A stretch of 43,031 nt of DNA from an uncultured Alphaproteobacteria bacterium (GCA_902562285.1 CACESU010000014.1:1-43031), one strand, 5' to 3'. Positions 9,130 to 17,253 are shown, counted from the first letter of the stretch. Notes: generated by a model not told the origin, from the sequence alone. Translations and numbers: made by a program.

Positions 9130-9570
9130 ATGGACTATGGGTTTCTATTCCTGCCTGCTGCTTTATTTCCTGCAATACTATTGATGATGATAAATTATGC
9201 TAACAGATATAGTTCATTATTTGTACTAATCAGAAGAATTCATGATGATCTAGTAGCAAATCGAAAATCAAAAGGAGAAACCTACGTTAAGAGATATCTA
9301 GAACAAATCAAAATTCTAAAAAGAAGACTTTATCTAAATAGGACCTTTCAAACATTAGGAGCGGTAAGATTTTTTGTTAATCTAATAGCCATATTTTTTG
9401 GACTACAATTAATTTCTGATATACCCCATCCAAATATGGTAAACATATTTATTTCTTTTTTTTCTTCAGCTTTATTAATTTTTTCAATATCAATAGCACT
9501 CTTCATTTTTGAACTTCAATTATCAGTTAAAGCATTTAATAAACACCTAGAAGACTTAGAAGAAACATGA
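9130..9570 (+). CDS. DUF2721-like small membrane protein
   Basis: A 146-residue protein with an N-terminal hydrophobic helix (FLFLPAALFPAILLMMI), a basic cytoplasmic-type middle (QIKILKRRLYLNR) and two further helices (VRFFVNLIAIFFGLQLI and IFISFFSSALLIFSISIALF). The pattern of one helix, a charged helical linker and a hairpin matches DUF2721 proteins, whose function is unknown. It is followed after 51 bases by a peroxiredoxin-like gene on the same strand. Family assignment is by pattern only. Confidence 0.75.
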   Translation: MDYGFLFLPAALFPAILLMMINYANRYSSLFVLIRRIHDDLVANRKSKGETYVKRYLEQIKILKRRLYLNRTFQTLGAVRFFVNLIAIFFGLQLISDIPHPNMVNIFISFFSSALLIFSISIALFIFELQLSVKAFNKHLEDLEET

Positions 9571-9621
9571 TAATCCAATAATAAACATAATTTTTTTTGT
9601 TAACATTATTTTGGTACTTAG

Positions 9622-10149
9622 ATGATAAAACCAACAAGAAAAGCACCAAATTTGGTATTACCAACTGTATATCATGGTGAATTTAACTTATTCAACGAGG
9701 ATCCCAAAAATTTTACTATGGTTATATTTATAAGAGGATTACATTGTCCACTTTGTATTAATTATCTCAAAGAGCTTACTACTTTTCTTCCAACATTAAG
9801 TGATCTTGGAGTAGATTACATAATTACTTCTGCAGATAACAAAACCCGTGCAACACAAATGTTGCAGAAAGTTGGATCAACAGAATTAAGGTTTGCTTAT
9901 AACCTTGATATCGAAAAAGCAAAAGAATGGAATTTATATATATCTAAAGGAAGAGGAAAAACATCAATTGGTGTTGAAGAATTAGATTATTTTCCTGAAC
10001 CAGGCCTATTTTTAGTTAAACCGGATAAAACAATTTTTTCTGCATACATACAGTCTATGCCGTTTGCTCGGCCACAAATCAAAGATGTAGTAAATTCTTT
10101 AAACTTTATTATTGAAAAAAAATATCCTGCTAGGGGAAATATTAATTAA
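9622..10149 (+). CDS. Peroxiredoxin-like (AhpC/TSA superfamily) thiol protein
   Basis: A 175-residue thioredoxin-fold protein. IFIRGLHCPLC carries a C42-x-x-C45 pair at the position of the peroxidatic cysteine, in the RG-H-CP-C context typical of a proteobacterial peroxiredoxin-like family, not of classical TPVCT peroxiredoxins. Downstream conserved stretches are KGRGKTS, EPGLFLVKPD and QSMPFARPQIKD. It probably works as a thiol oxidoreductase or peroxidase in the cytoplasm, since no signal peptide is seen. Its substrate is unknown. Its 3' end lies just before the MAPEG gene, and the two may form a small redox operon. Confidence 0.85.
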   Translation: MIKPTRKAPNLVLPTVYHGEFNLFNEDPKNFTMVIFIRGLHCPLCINYLKELTTFLPTLSDLGVDYIITSADNKTRATQMLQKVGSTELRFAYNLDIEKAKEWNLYISKGRGKTSIGVEELDYFPEPGLFLVKPDKTIFSAYIQSMPFARPQIKDVVNSLNFIIEKKYPARGNIN

Positions 10150-10183
10150 AATTTGCAGTAAAAAATTCAATAAAATTAAAATT

Positions 10184-10591
10184 ATGAATGATTTATATTT
10201 AACCACTATCTTTGCTTCGCTGTTTACATTTATATATCTTTTTCTTTCATTTAGAGTTGGATATTTTAGGGGTAGTCCCGTTATGAAACTTATTTTTAAA
10301 ATGAATGATGAAATCAATGAAAAAAAGTTAAATCGTAATGTCCGATCACATGGTAATTTTTCAGAATATGTACCTATCTTTTTAATACTACTTTTAATTT
10401 TAGAAATTAAGAATGGGACACCTTTTTTATACCTATTAACTACATGTTTTATATTTTTATATGGCAGAATAGCGCATGCTATTTGTTTTTCTTTTTGTGA
10501 ATTTAATCCCTTTCTTAGAATTTCAGGTATGCTTTGTACATATCTTGGATTAGGCATATTAAGTTTCTTATTAATTTATCAATTATCTTAA
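10184..10591 (+). CDS. MAPEG family membrane protein
   Basis: A 135-residue integral membrane protein with four predicted helices. The signature after helix 1 is NVRSHGNFSEYVPIF, the R-x-H-x-N-x-x-E-x-x-P pattern of MAPEG (membrane-associated proteins in eicosanoid and glutathione metabolism), followed by YGRIAHAICF. An in-frame ATG lies at 10112, but it is inside the upstream gene and would add a lysine-rich stretch of non-family sequence; the ATG at 10184 (MNDLYLTTI) begins just before helix 1 and is preferred. Bacterial members are poorly characterised; some have glutathione transferase or peroxidase activity. Confidence 0.87.
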   Translation: MNDLYLTTIFASLFTFIYLFLSFRVGYFRGSPVMKLIFKMNDEINEKKLNRNVRSHGNFSEYVPIFLILLLILEIKNGTPFLYLLTTCFIFLYGRIAHAICFSFCEFNPFLRISGMLCTYLGLGILSFLLIYQLS

Positions 10592-10650
10592 ATCATAATT
10601 AATTATTAATTATCTATAAGAACAGTTGTTAACTAAAATAAGTAGAGAAA

Positions 10651-11544
10651 TTGGAAAATCTTCGTGGTATTTTTTTTATGACAGTTGCAATGGCTAGTTT
10701 TGCATTAGAAGACCTTATAATAAAAATTTTATCAAAAGATATACCAGTTTCCCAAATTCTAATATCTGTTGGGATAGTTTCCGTTTGTATATTTATTATT
10801 ATTGGTAAAATACAAAAAATTCCAATTATAAGGTCTAAAGACATTCAAAATCCTTTAATATTTTTTCGCACTATATCAGATATGTTAGGAGCAATTTTTA
10901 TAGTATACGCAATATCTTTAATTTCTTTATCTACTGTTTCTTCCTATTTGCAAGCTATACCTTTGCTAGTAACCGCTGGTTCTGCAATTTTTTTTAAAGA
11001 AAAAGTAGGGTGGCGTCGTTGGTCAGCAGTTATAGTGGGTTTTTGTGGAGTAATTTTAATACTTAAACCAGGAATGAATAGTTTTCAAAGTAATTCAATA
11101 CTGGCTTTTATAGGCATATTTTTTTTAGGATTAAGAGATCTTATCACAAGAAATGTTAAAAGTGACATATCATCCTTATCAATCTCAATATATGCCTTTT
11201 TGGCAACAACCATAGGAGGGGTGCTATTAATACCAATCAGTAACACTTTTGTAGTATTATCCTCTTTGCAGTTGTATTTAATATTATTAAGTGCAGTTAT
11301 AGCAAGTTTTTCGTATTTTATGCTCGTCCTGGCAACTAGAAAAGGTGATGTTTCTGTCATATCTCCCTTTCGTTATACTAGGCTGCTTTTTGCTCTAATC
11401 TTAGCTGTTTTTATTTTAGGAGAAAGACCAGATATTTATACTTTAGTAGGAGCTACAATTATAATTTTGTCAGGTTGTTATACATTTTGGAGAGAATATT
11501 TAATTAAAAAAAATAAATATATAAATAACAAATCAGTAAGATGA
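10651..11544 (+). CDS. EamA/DMT-family permease
   Basis: A 297-residue inner-membrane protein with about ten hydrophobic helices and the two-repeat EamA architecture: residues about 1-140 and 150-285, each ending in a G-x-x-I-I-L-x-x-G-type helix. Conserved features are SYLQAIPLLVTAGSAIFFKEKVGWRR (given here as two pieces, SYLQAIPLLVT and FFKEKVGWRR) and GDVSVISPFRYTRLLFA in the second half. The start is TTG at 10651: an in-frame TAA lies four codons upstream and no ATG occurs before it; the next ATG (10678) would cut into helix 1. Substrates in this superfamily include amino acids and nucleobases and cannot be assigned here. Confidence 0.88.
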   Translation: MENLRGIFFMTVAMASFALEDLIIKILSKDIPVSQILISVGIVSVCIFIIIGKIQKIPIIRSKDIQNPLIFFRTISDMLGAIFIVYAISLISLSTVSSYLQAIPLLVTAGSAIFFKEKVGWRRWSAVIVGFCGVILILKPGMNSFQSNSILAFIGIFFLGLRDLITRNVKSDISSLSISIYAFLATTIGGVLLIPISNTFVVLSSLQLYLILLSAVIASFSYFMLVLATRKGDVSVISPFRYTRLLFALILAVFILGERPDIYTLVGATIIILSGCYTFWREYLIKKNKYINNKSVR

Positions 11545-11933
11545 AATAATCACTTTTTTTAAATATGTGTTCTTTATGGGGCTAAAGTATTTGGATAATG
11601 ATAATTAAGAGTTGTAATTTTTTAATATTATAATTCCTTTATTTTCTAAAAAATTATAGTGACTACAAAATTGATCAGAACAATAATTACAAACATAAAT
11701 TCTGTGTATTGCTCCGCTTATAGAAGGACCAGTTGCACCAATTAATTTACCAGATTCTTACAAAAATAATTGTCAAATAGCAGATTGTACGACAAAAACT
11801 GCGGCAATATAAGTTTAAGACAAGCTAAAATGATATACATTGCAAAAAGAGGAGTATCTAATATTAAGTGTCTTACTTTTCTGAAAGTACATTCGTCAGA
11901 GTAAGTATTCTAATTAATTTTTTACTTTAAAAG
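11545..11933 (-). other. Gene-free stretch with possible Cys-rich gene remnant
   Basis: No intact gene is visible in these 389 bases. On the minus strand, 11605-11757 is open for 50 codons without a start codon and ends at a TAA. Its translation includes IGATGPSISGAIHR and YVCNYCSDQFCSHYNF, a cysteine/histidine cluster that looks coding rather than random. Directly upstream, a second minus-strand frame shift away (about 11740-11860) reads ILACLKLILPQFLSYNLLF. Together they could be a gene broken by frameshift. I do not recognise the family, and the remnant idea is tentative. Confidence 0.25.
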
Positions 11934-12206
11934 TCATATAGATCCCATAACTTCTCCTTGTGATGTTGCTGTTACTTTACCACCAGTATCATCACCAGCA
12001 CTAGCTCTCATTTTTTCCAATACTTTATCTGCAGTATCTTTATTTGGCCAAATTGTTACAGTTCTACCTGTAGTATCACTTGTTTTGATATAATAAAAAT
12101 TTAAAGCTCCAACACTTTTAAACATTTGTAAATATTTTTCTTCTAATAATTTTTGGTGTTCTTCAGTCCACTCTTCAAAAGACCAATCCGTAGTAGTTGC
12201 ATACAT
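11934..12206 (-). CDS. Conserved small protein of unknown function, 90 aa
   Basis: A 90-residue soluble protein with no signal or membrane segment. The composition (YYIKTSDTTGRTVTIWPN followed by a helix DKVLEKMRASAG) suggests a small alpha/beta ferredoxin-like fold resembling Dabb or antibiotic-monooxygenase domains, but I do not recognise a named family. It has by far the best ribosome binding site seen in the window (AGGAGGT, six bases before the ATG), implying high translation. It diverges from the PhyH-like dioxygenase across 168 bases that contain a widely spaced inverted repeat. Confidence 0.72.
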   Translation of the reverse strand: MYATTTDWSFEEWTEEHQKLLEEKYLQMFKSVGALNFYYIKTSDTTGRTVTIWPNKDTADKVLEKMRASAGDDTGGKVTATSQGEVMGSI

Positions 12207-12260
12207 TTTTACCTCCTAAATAAATTCCTATAAATTGAGCTTAATGCATAAATAATAATT

Positions 12261-12354
12261 GTTAAGATTTACTTTACGTAACAAAATTTTTAATTTTTTT
12301 ATTGCTATAATTATTTTCAAAAGCATAAATTATTATATAACTATAAATCTTAAC
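12261..12354. promoter_or_regulatory. Widely spaced perfect inverted repeat in a divergent promoter region
   Basis: GTTAAGATTTA (12261-12271) and TAAATCTTAAC (12344-12354) are exact 11-base reverse complements 72 bases apart. They lie between the divergently transcribed 90-aa protein gene and the PhyH-like gene, with the second arm only 20 bases from the PhyH ATG. Two oppositely oriented copies of one site could bind a looping regulator. The function is inferred from position alone. Confidence 0.4.
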
Positions 12355-12374
12355 TTTTAAAATTTAAAAATGTC

Positions 12375-13235
12375 ATGAGTTTGATTAACAAATCTTTTAT
12401 AAATAAATATAAAAAAGAAGGTTTCTGCTATGGAATACCCATTTTTTCTAAAAGTGAAACAAAAAGTATAAGGTCAGAGATTGAAGCTTTAGAAAAAAAA
12501 TTCCAAAAAGGGATTTCCAAAAAAAAACTAGAACAATTCTTTAGGGTAAACGGACATTTTGTAATTCCCTTATTAGCTAATTTATCTAGATCTTCCAAAA
12601 TTCTTGACTATATCGAGTTATTACTTGGTTCCAATATACTAGTATGGTCAGTTGAACTCTTTATAAAAGAACCTGGTTCATCTAAGATAGTGTCCTGGCA
12701 TCAAGACCTCACATATTGGGGTATGGGAGAAACTGATAAGGAGGTTACTGCATGGATAGCTCTCAGTAATGTAAATATTGAATCAGGTTGCATGCGATTC
12801 ATCCCTGAAAGTCACAATAAAAAAATACTTAAGCACAAAGATACATTCGATAAAGATAATCTATTATCTAGAGGCCAAGAAATTAGAGGGATTAACGAGG
12901 AAGATGCGATTTATGCACCCCTGAAACCTGGTGAAATGTCCTTACATCATGGAAAATGTCTACATGCTTCAGGTATGAATAATTCAAATGATAGGCGCAT
13001 TGGTTTGGCTATAAGATATGTTACGCCTGATGTTAGAAATAAAGAAAATGGCCATGATTTTGCTATGCTAGTAAGAGGTTTTGATGATAGAGGTGGTTGG
13101 TTTAATTTTGCTGGTCCTAGAGGTTTATTTAATCAAAAAGACTTAAATTTTTATAATTATGTATTAAAATATCAATCGAAAGTATTAATGGCTGGCGCTA
13201 ATAAAAATGAAGGCATGTATAAAGCTGATATATAA
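12375..13235 (+). CDS. Phytanoyl-CoA dioxygenase (PhyH) family Fe(II)/2-oxoglutarate oxygenase
   Basis: A 286-residue double-stranded beta-helix oxygenase. The metal triad is readable: H109-x-D111 in SWHQDLTYWG and the distal His197 in CLHASGMN; Arg207/Arg208 (NDRRIGLAIRY) would bind the 2-oxoglutarate carboxylate. The SGCMRFIPESH segment is also typical. Members hydroxylate diverse small molecules (acyl-CoAs, ectoine, syringolides, phosphonates), so the substrate is unknown. The ATG at 12375 has no Shine-Dalgarno; a two-codon ATG-x-TGA overlaps it just upstream (12369). An EamA permease gene follows on the same strand after 81 bases and may handle a related compound. Confidence 0.9.
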   Translation: MSLINKSFINKYKKEGFCYGIPIFSKSETKSIRSEIEALEKKFQKGISKKKLEQFFRVNGHFVIPLLANLSRSSKILDYIELLLGSNILVWSVELFIKEPGSSKIVSWHQDLTYWGMGETDKEVTAWIALSNVNIESGCMRFIPESHNKKILKHKDTFDKDNLLSRGQEIRGINEEDAIYAPLKPGEMSLHHGKCLHASGMNNSNDRRIGLAIRYVTPDVRNKENGHDFAMLVRGFDDRGGWFNFAGPRGLFNQKDLNFYNYVLKYQSKVLMAGANKNEGMYKADI

Positions 13236-13316
13236 AACTTAATCTATTCATTTAATGCTAATAAAAAAATTAAAAATATATTACAGTTTCACTCTTAAAT
13301 AAAAGAACAAAATTAG

Positions 13317-14234
13317 ATGAATATAAAGGGAGGACTTTTCATTGCATTTGGGATGCTGATACTAGCCATTGGTGACAACTATATCCGTTTTCTGACTGAT
13401 AAAGTTGGACTTTGGCAGTTTCATCTCATGAGAAGTTTAATTGCAATACCAGTACTTATATTATTTTCTATTTATAAAAATTGGTTAATAATTTTTCCCA
13501 AAAATTTTAAACTTGTTTTTTACAGAACAACTTTAATGGTAATTGCCATGTTAATATACTTTGGATGTTTAGCTTTTTTTCCAATCTCACAAGTTGCTGC
13601 AGGACTTTTTACTTCTCCTTTTTTTGTAATTTTATTTTCTAACATTTTTTACAAAGAAGAATTTAACCTCACAAAAATTTTATCCATTTTGATAGGTAGT
13701 ATAGGTGTATTTATGGTACTGAATATAAATATTAATGATTTCTCATATGGATCACTGATACCAATATTTGCAGGAGCTTTTTATGCACTTTCATCAATAA
13801 CAACCAGAAAGTGGTGTATGGACGAAGACTCTAGATCACTTATGTTCATGTTCTTTATAGGAATTGGACTTTCATCTTTTATTGTAATTATTGTATTAGA
13901 ATTTAATTCATTCTTCTCATTAGTTCCAATCTCAAAATCTTTTATATCATTGGAATTTACTTCAATTGATACTGGATCTTTATTAATAATTTTATTTCAT
14001 GCTTTAATATCAGTTGTAGGTGGTATTTTTATTACCTACGGGTATCAAACAGGAGAAACAAGTTTTGTTGCTATTTTTGAATATTCATTCCTTTTTTTTG
14101 CTACCGCTTGGGGTGTTTTGTTTTTATCAGATTTTATTTCTATTTTTATAATTTCTGGAATGGTACTAATTCTTTTATCTGGTATCTTAGTCTCACTTAC
14201 AGAAAAAAGTTTTCAAAAATATAGTAGCAAATAA
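13317..14234 (+). CDS. EamA/DMT-family permease
   Basis: A 305-residue ten-helix drug/metabolite transporter in the inner membrane. The first EamA repeat covers about residues 1-135, with FYRTTLMVIAMLIYFGCLA and YKEEFNLTKILSILIGSIGV; the second covers about 145-295, with ALSSITTRKWC and TYGYQTGETSFVAIFEYSFL. The sequence is distinct from the other EamA protein at 10651-11544, so this is not a recent duplication. The ATG is at 13317 without a strong ribosome binding site. Its nearest upstream partner is the PhyH-like oxygenase. Substrate unknown. Confidence 0.9.
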   Translation: MNIKGGLFIAFGMLILAIGDNYIRFLTDKVGLWQFHLMRSLIAIPVLILFSIYKNWLIIFPKNFKLVFYRTTLMVIAMLIYFGCLAFFPISQVAAGLFTSPFFVILFSNIFYKEEFNLTKILSILIGSIGVFMVLNININDFSYGSLIPIFAGAFYALSSITTRKWCMDEDSRSLMFMFFIGIGLSSFIVIIVLEFNSFFSLVPISKSFISLEFTSIDTGSLLIILFHALISVVGGIFITYGYQTGETSFVAIFEYSFLFFATAWGVLFLSDFISIFIISGMVLILLSGILVSLTEKSFQKYSSK

Positions 14235-14365
14235 ATATCTAAAAAAAAATGCCTGAGATGATGGAACTATTTCTCTAAAATTGTAACAAATATAGTAAAA
14301 CCAAAAATATAAAAAGTTGTTATTATGATAAAAAGCAGCAATAGAGTTTTGTATCTTTAAGGTTT

Positions 14366-14388
14366 TTTAAAATGACTAACATTTTAAA
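14366..14388. repeat. Perfect 9-bp inverted repeat near convergent gene ends
   Basis: TTTAAAATG (14366-14374) and CATTTTAAA (14380-14388) form a stem with a 5-base loop in the 205-base gap between the EamA gene (+) and the first P-II-like gene (-). The flanking T-run is upstream and the A-run downstream on the plus strand, the wrong order for a standard bidirectional terminator, so a terminator role is doubtful. Nothing else is visible in the gap. Confidence 0.3.
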
Positions 14389-14439
14389 TTAACAAAAAAA
14401 AGAAAAAAAAATGAGTATAAAATTATATTGTATTTAGTG

Positions 14440-14742
14440 TTATTTGTTTGTGGCCGTTTTTAACTTTGAGTGAGATTTAGTCATCAAAACTATTCCGTTA
14501 TTGTTATTTTTTAAATCACACAAAGTATAAACTTTTTCGAATATTTTTTCTTTTTGTTTATCATCAGCAACAATTGTTACAATTGCAGCTTCGCCAAAAG
14601 TACCAAATTGTTTATCGTCAAAAAGATCATCAGATCTACCAGCTGCATTTAATATTTGTAAAACTCCTGGTGAGCTATTCATTTCCTCAAGAATTTTTTG
14701 ACCATAGTTTTTTTCCACAAGTGCTATTATTTCAACAGTCAT
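14440..14742 (-). CDS. P-II-like signalling protein (first of two)
   Basis: A 100-residue protein with the beta-alpha-beta-beta-alpha-beta order of P-II proteins: EIIALVEKNYGQKILEEM, then a loop region with AAGRSDDLFDD, then AAIVTIVADDKQKEKIFEKV and a terminal strand GIVLMTKS. Canonical GlnB/GlnK signatures, including the uridylylated T-loop tyrosine, are not recognisable, so it is a divergent relative. It follows a second, different P-II-like gene after a 10-base gap, and both follow a DUF1538 membrane protein gene. By analogy with GlnK-AmtB and SbtB-SbtA it probably binds a nucleotide or small effector and gates the membrane protein. That partnership is inferred from the operon. Confidence 0.8.
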   Translation of the reverse strand: MTVEIIALVEKNYGQKILEEMNSSPGVLQILNAAGRSDDLFDDKQFGTFGEAAIVTIVADDKQKEKIFEKVYTLCDLKNNNNGIVLMTKSHSKLKTATNK

Positions 14743-14752
14743 AATTATCTCT

Positions 14753-15109
14753 TTATTTTACAGTTTCAAGAACAGCATCTGGTATATAGGTTGCTACTTT
14801 ATCTAGCTCTGACATATACATTATACCTTTTCCTGGTTTGTCCAAATCACCAGCCAGATACATAGATTCAAATACTATTTCAGATTGTTCCTCAGAAACT
14901 ATAACTCTTATAATTTCTTTTTGTTCATCAATAGTAACTCCAAGTAATCCTAATTTTTCTCTTATACCAGTTCCACGTGCATAGTTAATAGTAGCTCCTT
15001 GTGCACCGCTATTTTTAGCAGCTTCTAAAACTTTTTCAGCTGATCCCATTTCAACTATGCAAGTAATGAGGCATGCATCAGTAAGATAAGTTATGTTACG
15101 TTCACTCAT
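14753..15109 (-). CDS. P-II-like signalling protein (second of two)
   Basis: A 118-residue P-II-superfamily protein, clearly different from its neighbour. It reads ACLITCIVEMGSAEKVLEAA, then GAQGATINYARGTG (the strand-loop with the P-II G-x-x-G-x-T pattern), IIRVIVSEEQSEIVFESMY, and DKPGKGIMYM at the place of the GDGKIFV-type nucleotide-binding turn. I start it at ATG 15109 (MSERNITYL), which has AAGGAGCT seven to nine bases upstream; an in-frame codon at 15145 would extend into the preceding gene. The ribosome binding site lies within the last codons of the DUF1538 gene, whose stop is one base away, so translation is likely coupled. Confidence 0.85.
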   Translation of the reverse strand: MSERNITYLTDACLITCIVEMGSAEKVLEAAKNSGAQGATINYARGTGIREKLGLLGVTIDEQKEIIRVIVSEEQSEIVFESMYLAGDLDKPGKGIMYMSELDKVATYIPDAVLETVK

Positions 15110-15110
15110 T

Positions 15111-16853
15111 TTAAAGCTCCTTTTCGGTAACAAGGTTTGGATCAATTGAATTTTCGTAGTCCTCGTTTTGTGAAAATTTATTTTTGATTTGTATAATTAT
15201 CCCCATTGTAAGCACCGCTATAATTGGGCAAATACTTGCCAATGACAAAATTCCAAAACCTTCAATTGCTGATACAGCATTACCAAGCCCCAAACCCATT
15301 GCAAGTACAAGAGGTACAGTTACAGGTCCAGTAGTTACTCCTGCACTGTCCCATCCGACATTAACAAATTCTTCTGAAGAAAAAAAAGTCAATATTAAAC
15401 CTATAGCATATAATGGTAAAAGTATTGTAGCAAGATCTATAGAAAAAATTAATTTTGCAATTCCTAAAGATATACCTGTCGCAACTCCAATAGAAACACT
15501 GTACATAAGCATTGATTTTTTGAAAGCTCCATTTGTTAAGTTTTGAACTGTTATACCAAGTGCATTTAAAGCTGGTTCTGCAAGTGTTGCTCCAAAACCA
15601 AGCAAGAAGGCAAATACTATCACAATAACAAAACCAACAATTTCAGAATAAATTGGAGAGACATCGCTTATTGGAATACTCATAAAAGCTGCAGGTAAAA
15701 TACCACCAGTTTGGGTTCCAATTGCCCCTAACCCATAAGTTAATCCAACATTAAAAATACACATGCCAACTATTGATAAAACTAACCCATAAACTGTTAT
15801 TAGTCTATTTGGTAGACTACTTTTTAAAATTATAAAAAGAACAAACATTAAAAAAATAACTAGTGGAAGTATTGCTCTAACACCCAATATAATTTCTACA
15901 AAAGGAGTTTGTTCTAATATTGATTTGTCACTTGCAACCACAGTCGGCATGTTTTTAGCAGATTCTATAATTTGTTCTGGGGAAACTGTATATGAAACAA
16001 ATAAGGCTAAGATTAGAACAGCCATAATTGGGAATAAGGAAGCCATTGTCACAACACCAAAACCTGATAATGATGAATCTCCTTTTCCTGCAGCATTAGC
16101 TATGCCAATTCCTAAAGATAATACTAATGGAACAGTAACAGGACCAGTTGTTACAGCACCACAATCCCATGCCAAACCCAAAATTGATCTTAAATTTGGA
16201 TCAAACCATACAAAAATAGTTAAAACTATGACTGGAGCTATAGTTAAGTATATAAGAGGTTTTAGTGACCAACCTTTAACAAATCTTATTGTTCCAATAA
16301 TTGCTGCTATGCCAACACCTGCTCCTACCATTAAAACTAAAGGCAATGTCCAATTATTCAAAATTTCATAAAGGTATGGTGCTTTGTTTACATCGACTGA
16401 GGAACCGAAAGCTTGTAAAGCTCCAATTGCTGGTTCAGCAAATGTAACTCCTACTCCAAGTATTCCAATAATTATTAAAACAACTACCATATGCGCCTTC
16501 TTAGGTAAATTATCTCCTATAATTGTTCCAAAAGGCATTAGTCCAGTACTTAAACCCTCCATAAATACCGCAAGGCCTAAAATAACAGCTATTAACCCCC
16601 CAAGCAGTGCTAAGAAGTCTTGAACTGGATATTGTAGTACAAAAAATTGAAATAATATCAAATATAATGCTAGAGGAATAACAGCTTTCATTTGTTCTAA
16701 TATACGAGTTGAACAATATGGTTTTATAAGATTGAAAGCTTGTTGTCCTGAAACTTTAATTTTTTGGTTATCAGCACCTTTTTTTGTTAATAAATTATAA
16801 CTTATACTTTTATGTTTAAAATGTACGCTTTTGATATATTCTGAATATTTCAT
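15111..16853 (-). CDS. DUF1538-family membrane protein with internal duplication
   Basis: A polytopic inner-membrane protein of about 580 residues (roughly 12-14 helices). It is visibly built from two homologous halves. Each carries a first motif (TFAEPAIGAL and TLAEPALNAL) and a second motif (WDCGAVTTGPVTVP and WDSAGVTTGPVTVP), plus a weaker pair, FMEGLSTGLMPFG and FNVGLTYGLGAIG. Such pseudo-symmetry with conserved Glu, Asp and Gly/Thr-rich turns inside the membrane suggests an ion-coupled transporter or channel; the substrate is unknown. A GTG at 16955 is in frame, but the 34 extra residues look non-coding; ATG 16853 is preferred although its ribosome binding site is poor. Two P-II-like genes follow directly. 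About 700 bases of non-coding sequence lie upstream. Confidence 0.85.
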   Translation of the reverse strand: MKYSEYIKSVHFKHKSISYNLLTKKGADNQKIKVSGQQAFNLIKPYCSTRILEQMKAVIPLALYLILFQFFVLQYPVQDFLALLGGLIAVILGLAVFMEGLSTGLMPFGTIIGDNLPKKAHMVVVLIIIGILGVGVTFAEPAIGALQAFGSSVDVNKAPYLYEILNNWTLPLVLMVGAGVGIAAIIGTIRFVKGWSLKPLIYLTIAPVIVLTIFVWFDPNLRSILGLAWDCGAVTTGPVTVPLVLSLGIGIANAAGKGDSSLSGFGVVTMASLFPIMAVLILALFVSYTVSPEQIIESAKNMPTVVASDKSILEQTPFVEIILGVRAILPLVIFLMFVLFIILKSSLPNRLITVYGLVLSIVGMCIFNVGLTYGLGAIGTQTGGILPAAFMSIPISDVSPIYSEIVGFVIVIVFAFLLGFGATLAEPALNALGITVQNLTNGAFKKSMLMYSVSIGVATGISLGIAKLIFSIDLATILLPLYAIGLILTFFSSEEFVNVGWDSAGVTTGPVTVPLVLAMGLGLGNAVSAIEGFGILSLASICPIIAVLTMGIIIQIKNKFSQNEDYENSIDPNLVTEKEL

Positions 16854-17207
16854 AATGGGTTCATAATTAATTAATTTTTGATCAATTGTATTTATTTTAA
16901 AAAAAAATTCAATATCTGAGATATTTAGTATCACATTCTGTAATAATTTGGTCACCCAACACTTTGTTTTGACAATTAATTTATTTTGTGAAGGGTCTTT
17001 TATGTCACAAGTCTAACAATTAAAACAATTTTGAATAATACAAAAAATCCTCCTAAATCTGGATCTAGTTTATCTATCAAAAGTTAAAGTAAATTATGTT
17101 TTGTTAAGCTAATAATTTATAAAAACTAGACTATTTGAAAATATTTAAGATATAGAATTGTAAAAAGAAACTACAAAAAAAATTTTTAATCCTAATAGGA
17201 TAATCGA

Positions 17208-17253
17208 GTAACCTTTGAATTTTCTGGGTTAAGAGTTATCAAAGGTTACCCAG
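17208..17253. promoter_or_regulatory. Competing hairpins in a long divergent intergenic region
   Basis: The region 16854-17550 between the DUF1538 gene (-) and a cupin gene (+) has no gene. Within it, GTAACCTTTGA (17208-17218) pairs perfectly with TCAAAGGTTAC (17239-17249). A second stem, CTGGGT (17224-17229) with ACCCAG (17248-17253), uses part of the same right arm and the loop of the first, so the two cannot form together. This is the most GC-rich and structured spot in an otherwise A/T gap. It could be an attenuator or riboregulator in the DUF1538 leader, an sRNA, or an operator. A near-palindrome CACCA-c-TGGTG lies at about 17271-17281. Function is not established. Confidence 0.4.

Noticed and set aside
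15184-16623. Plus-strand open frames of 79-148 codons opposite the DUF1538 gene
   Set aside because: They are antisense to a well-supported membrane protein, have proline/threonine-rich composition typical of mirror frames, and lack family features.
17189-17201. ATCCTA-a-TAGGAT palindrome as a terminator stem
   Set aside because: A one-base loop is not feasible as RNA, and the remaining stem would be too short; at best it is a protein site.
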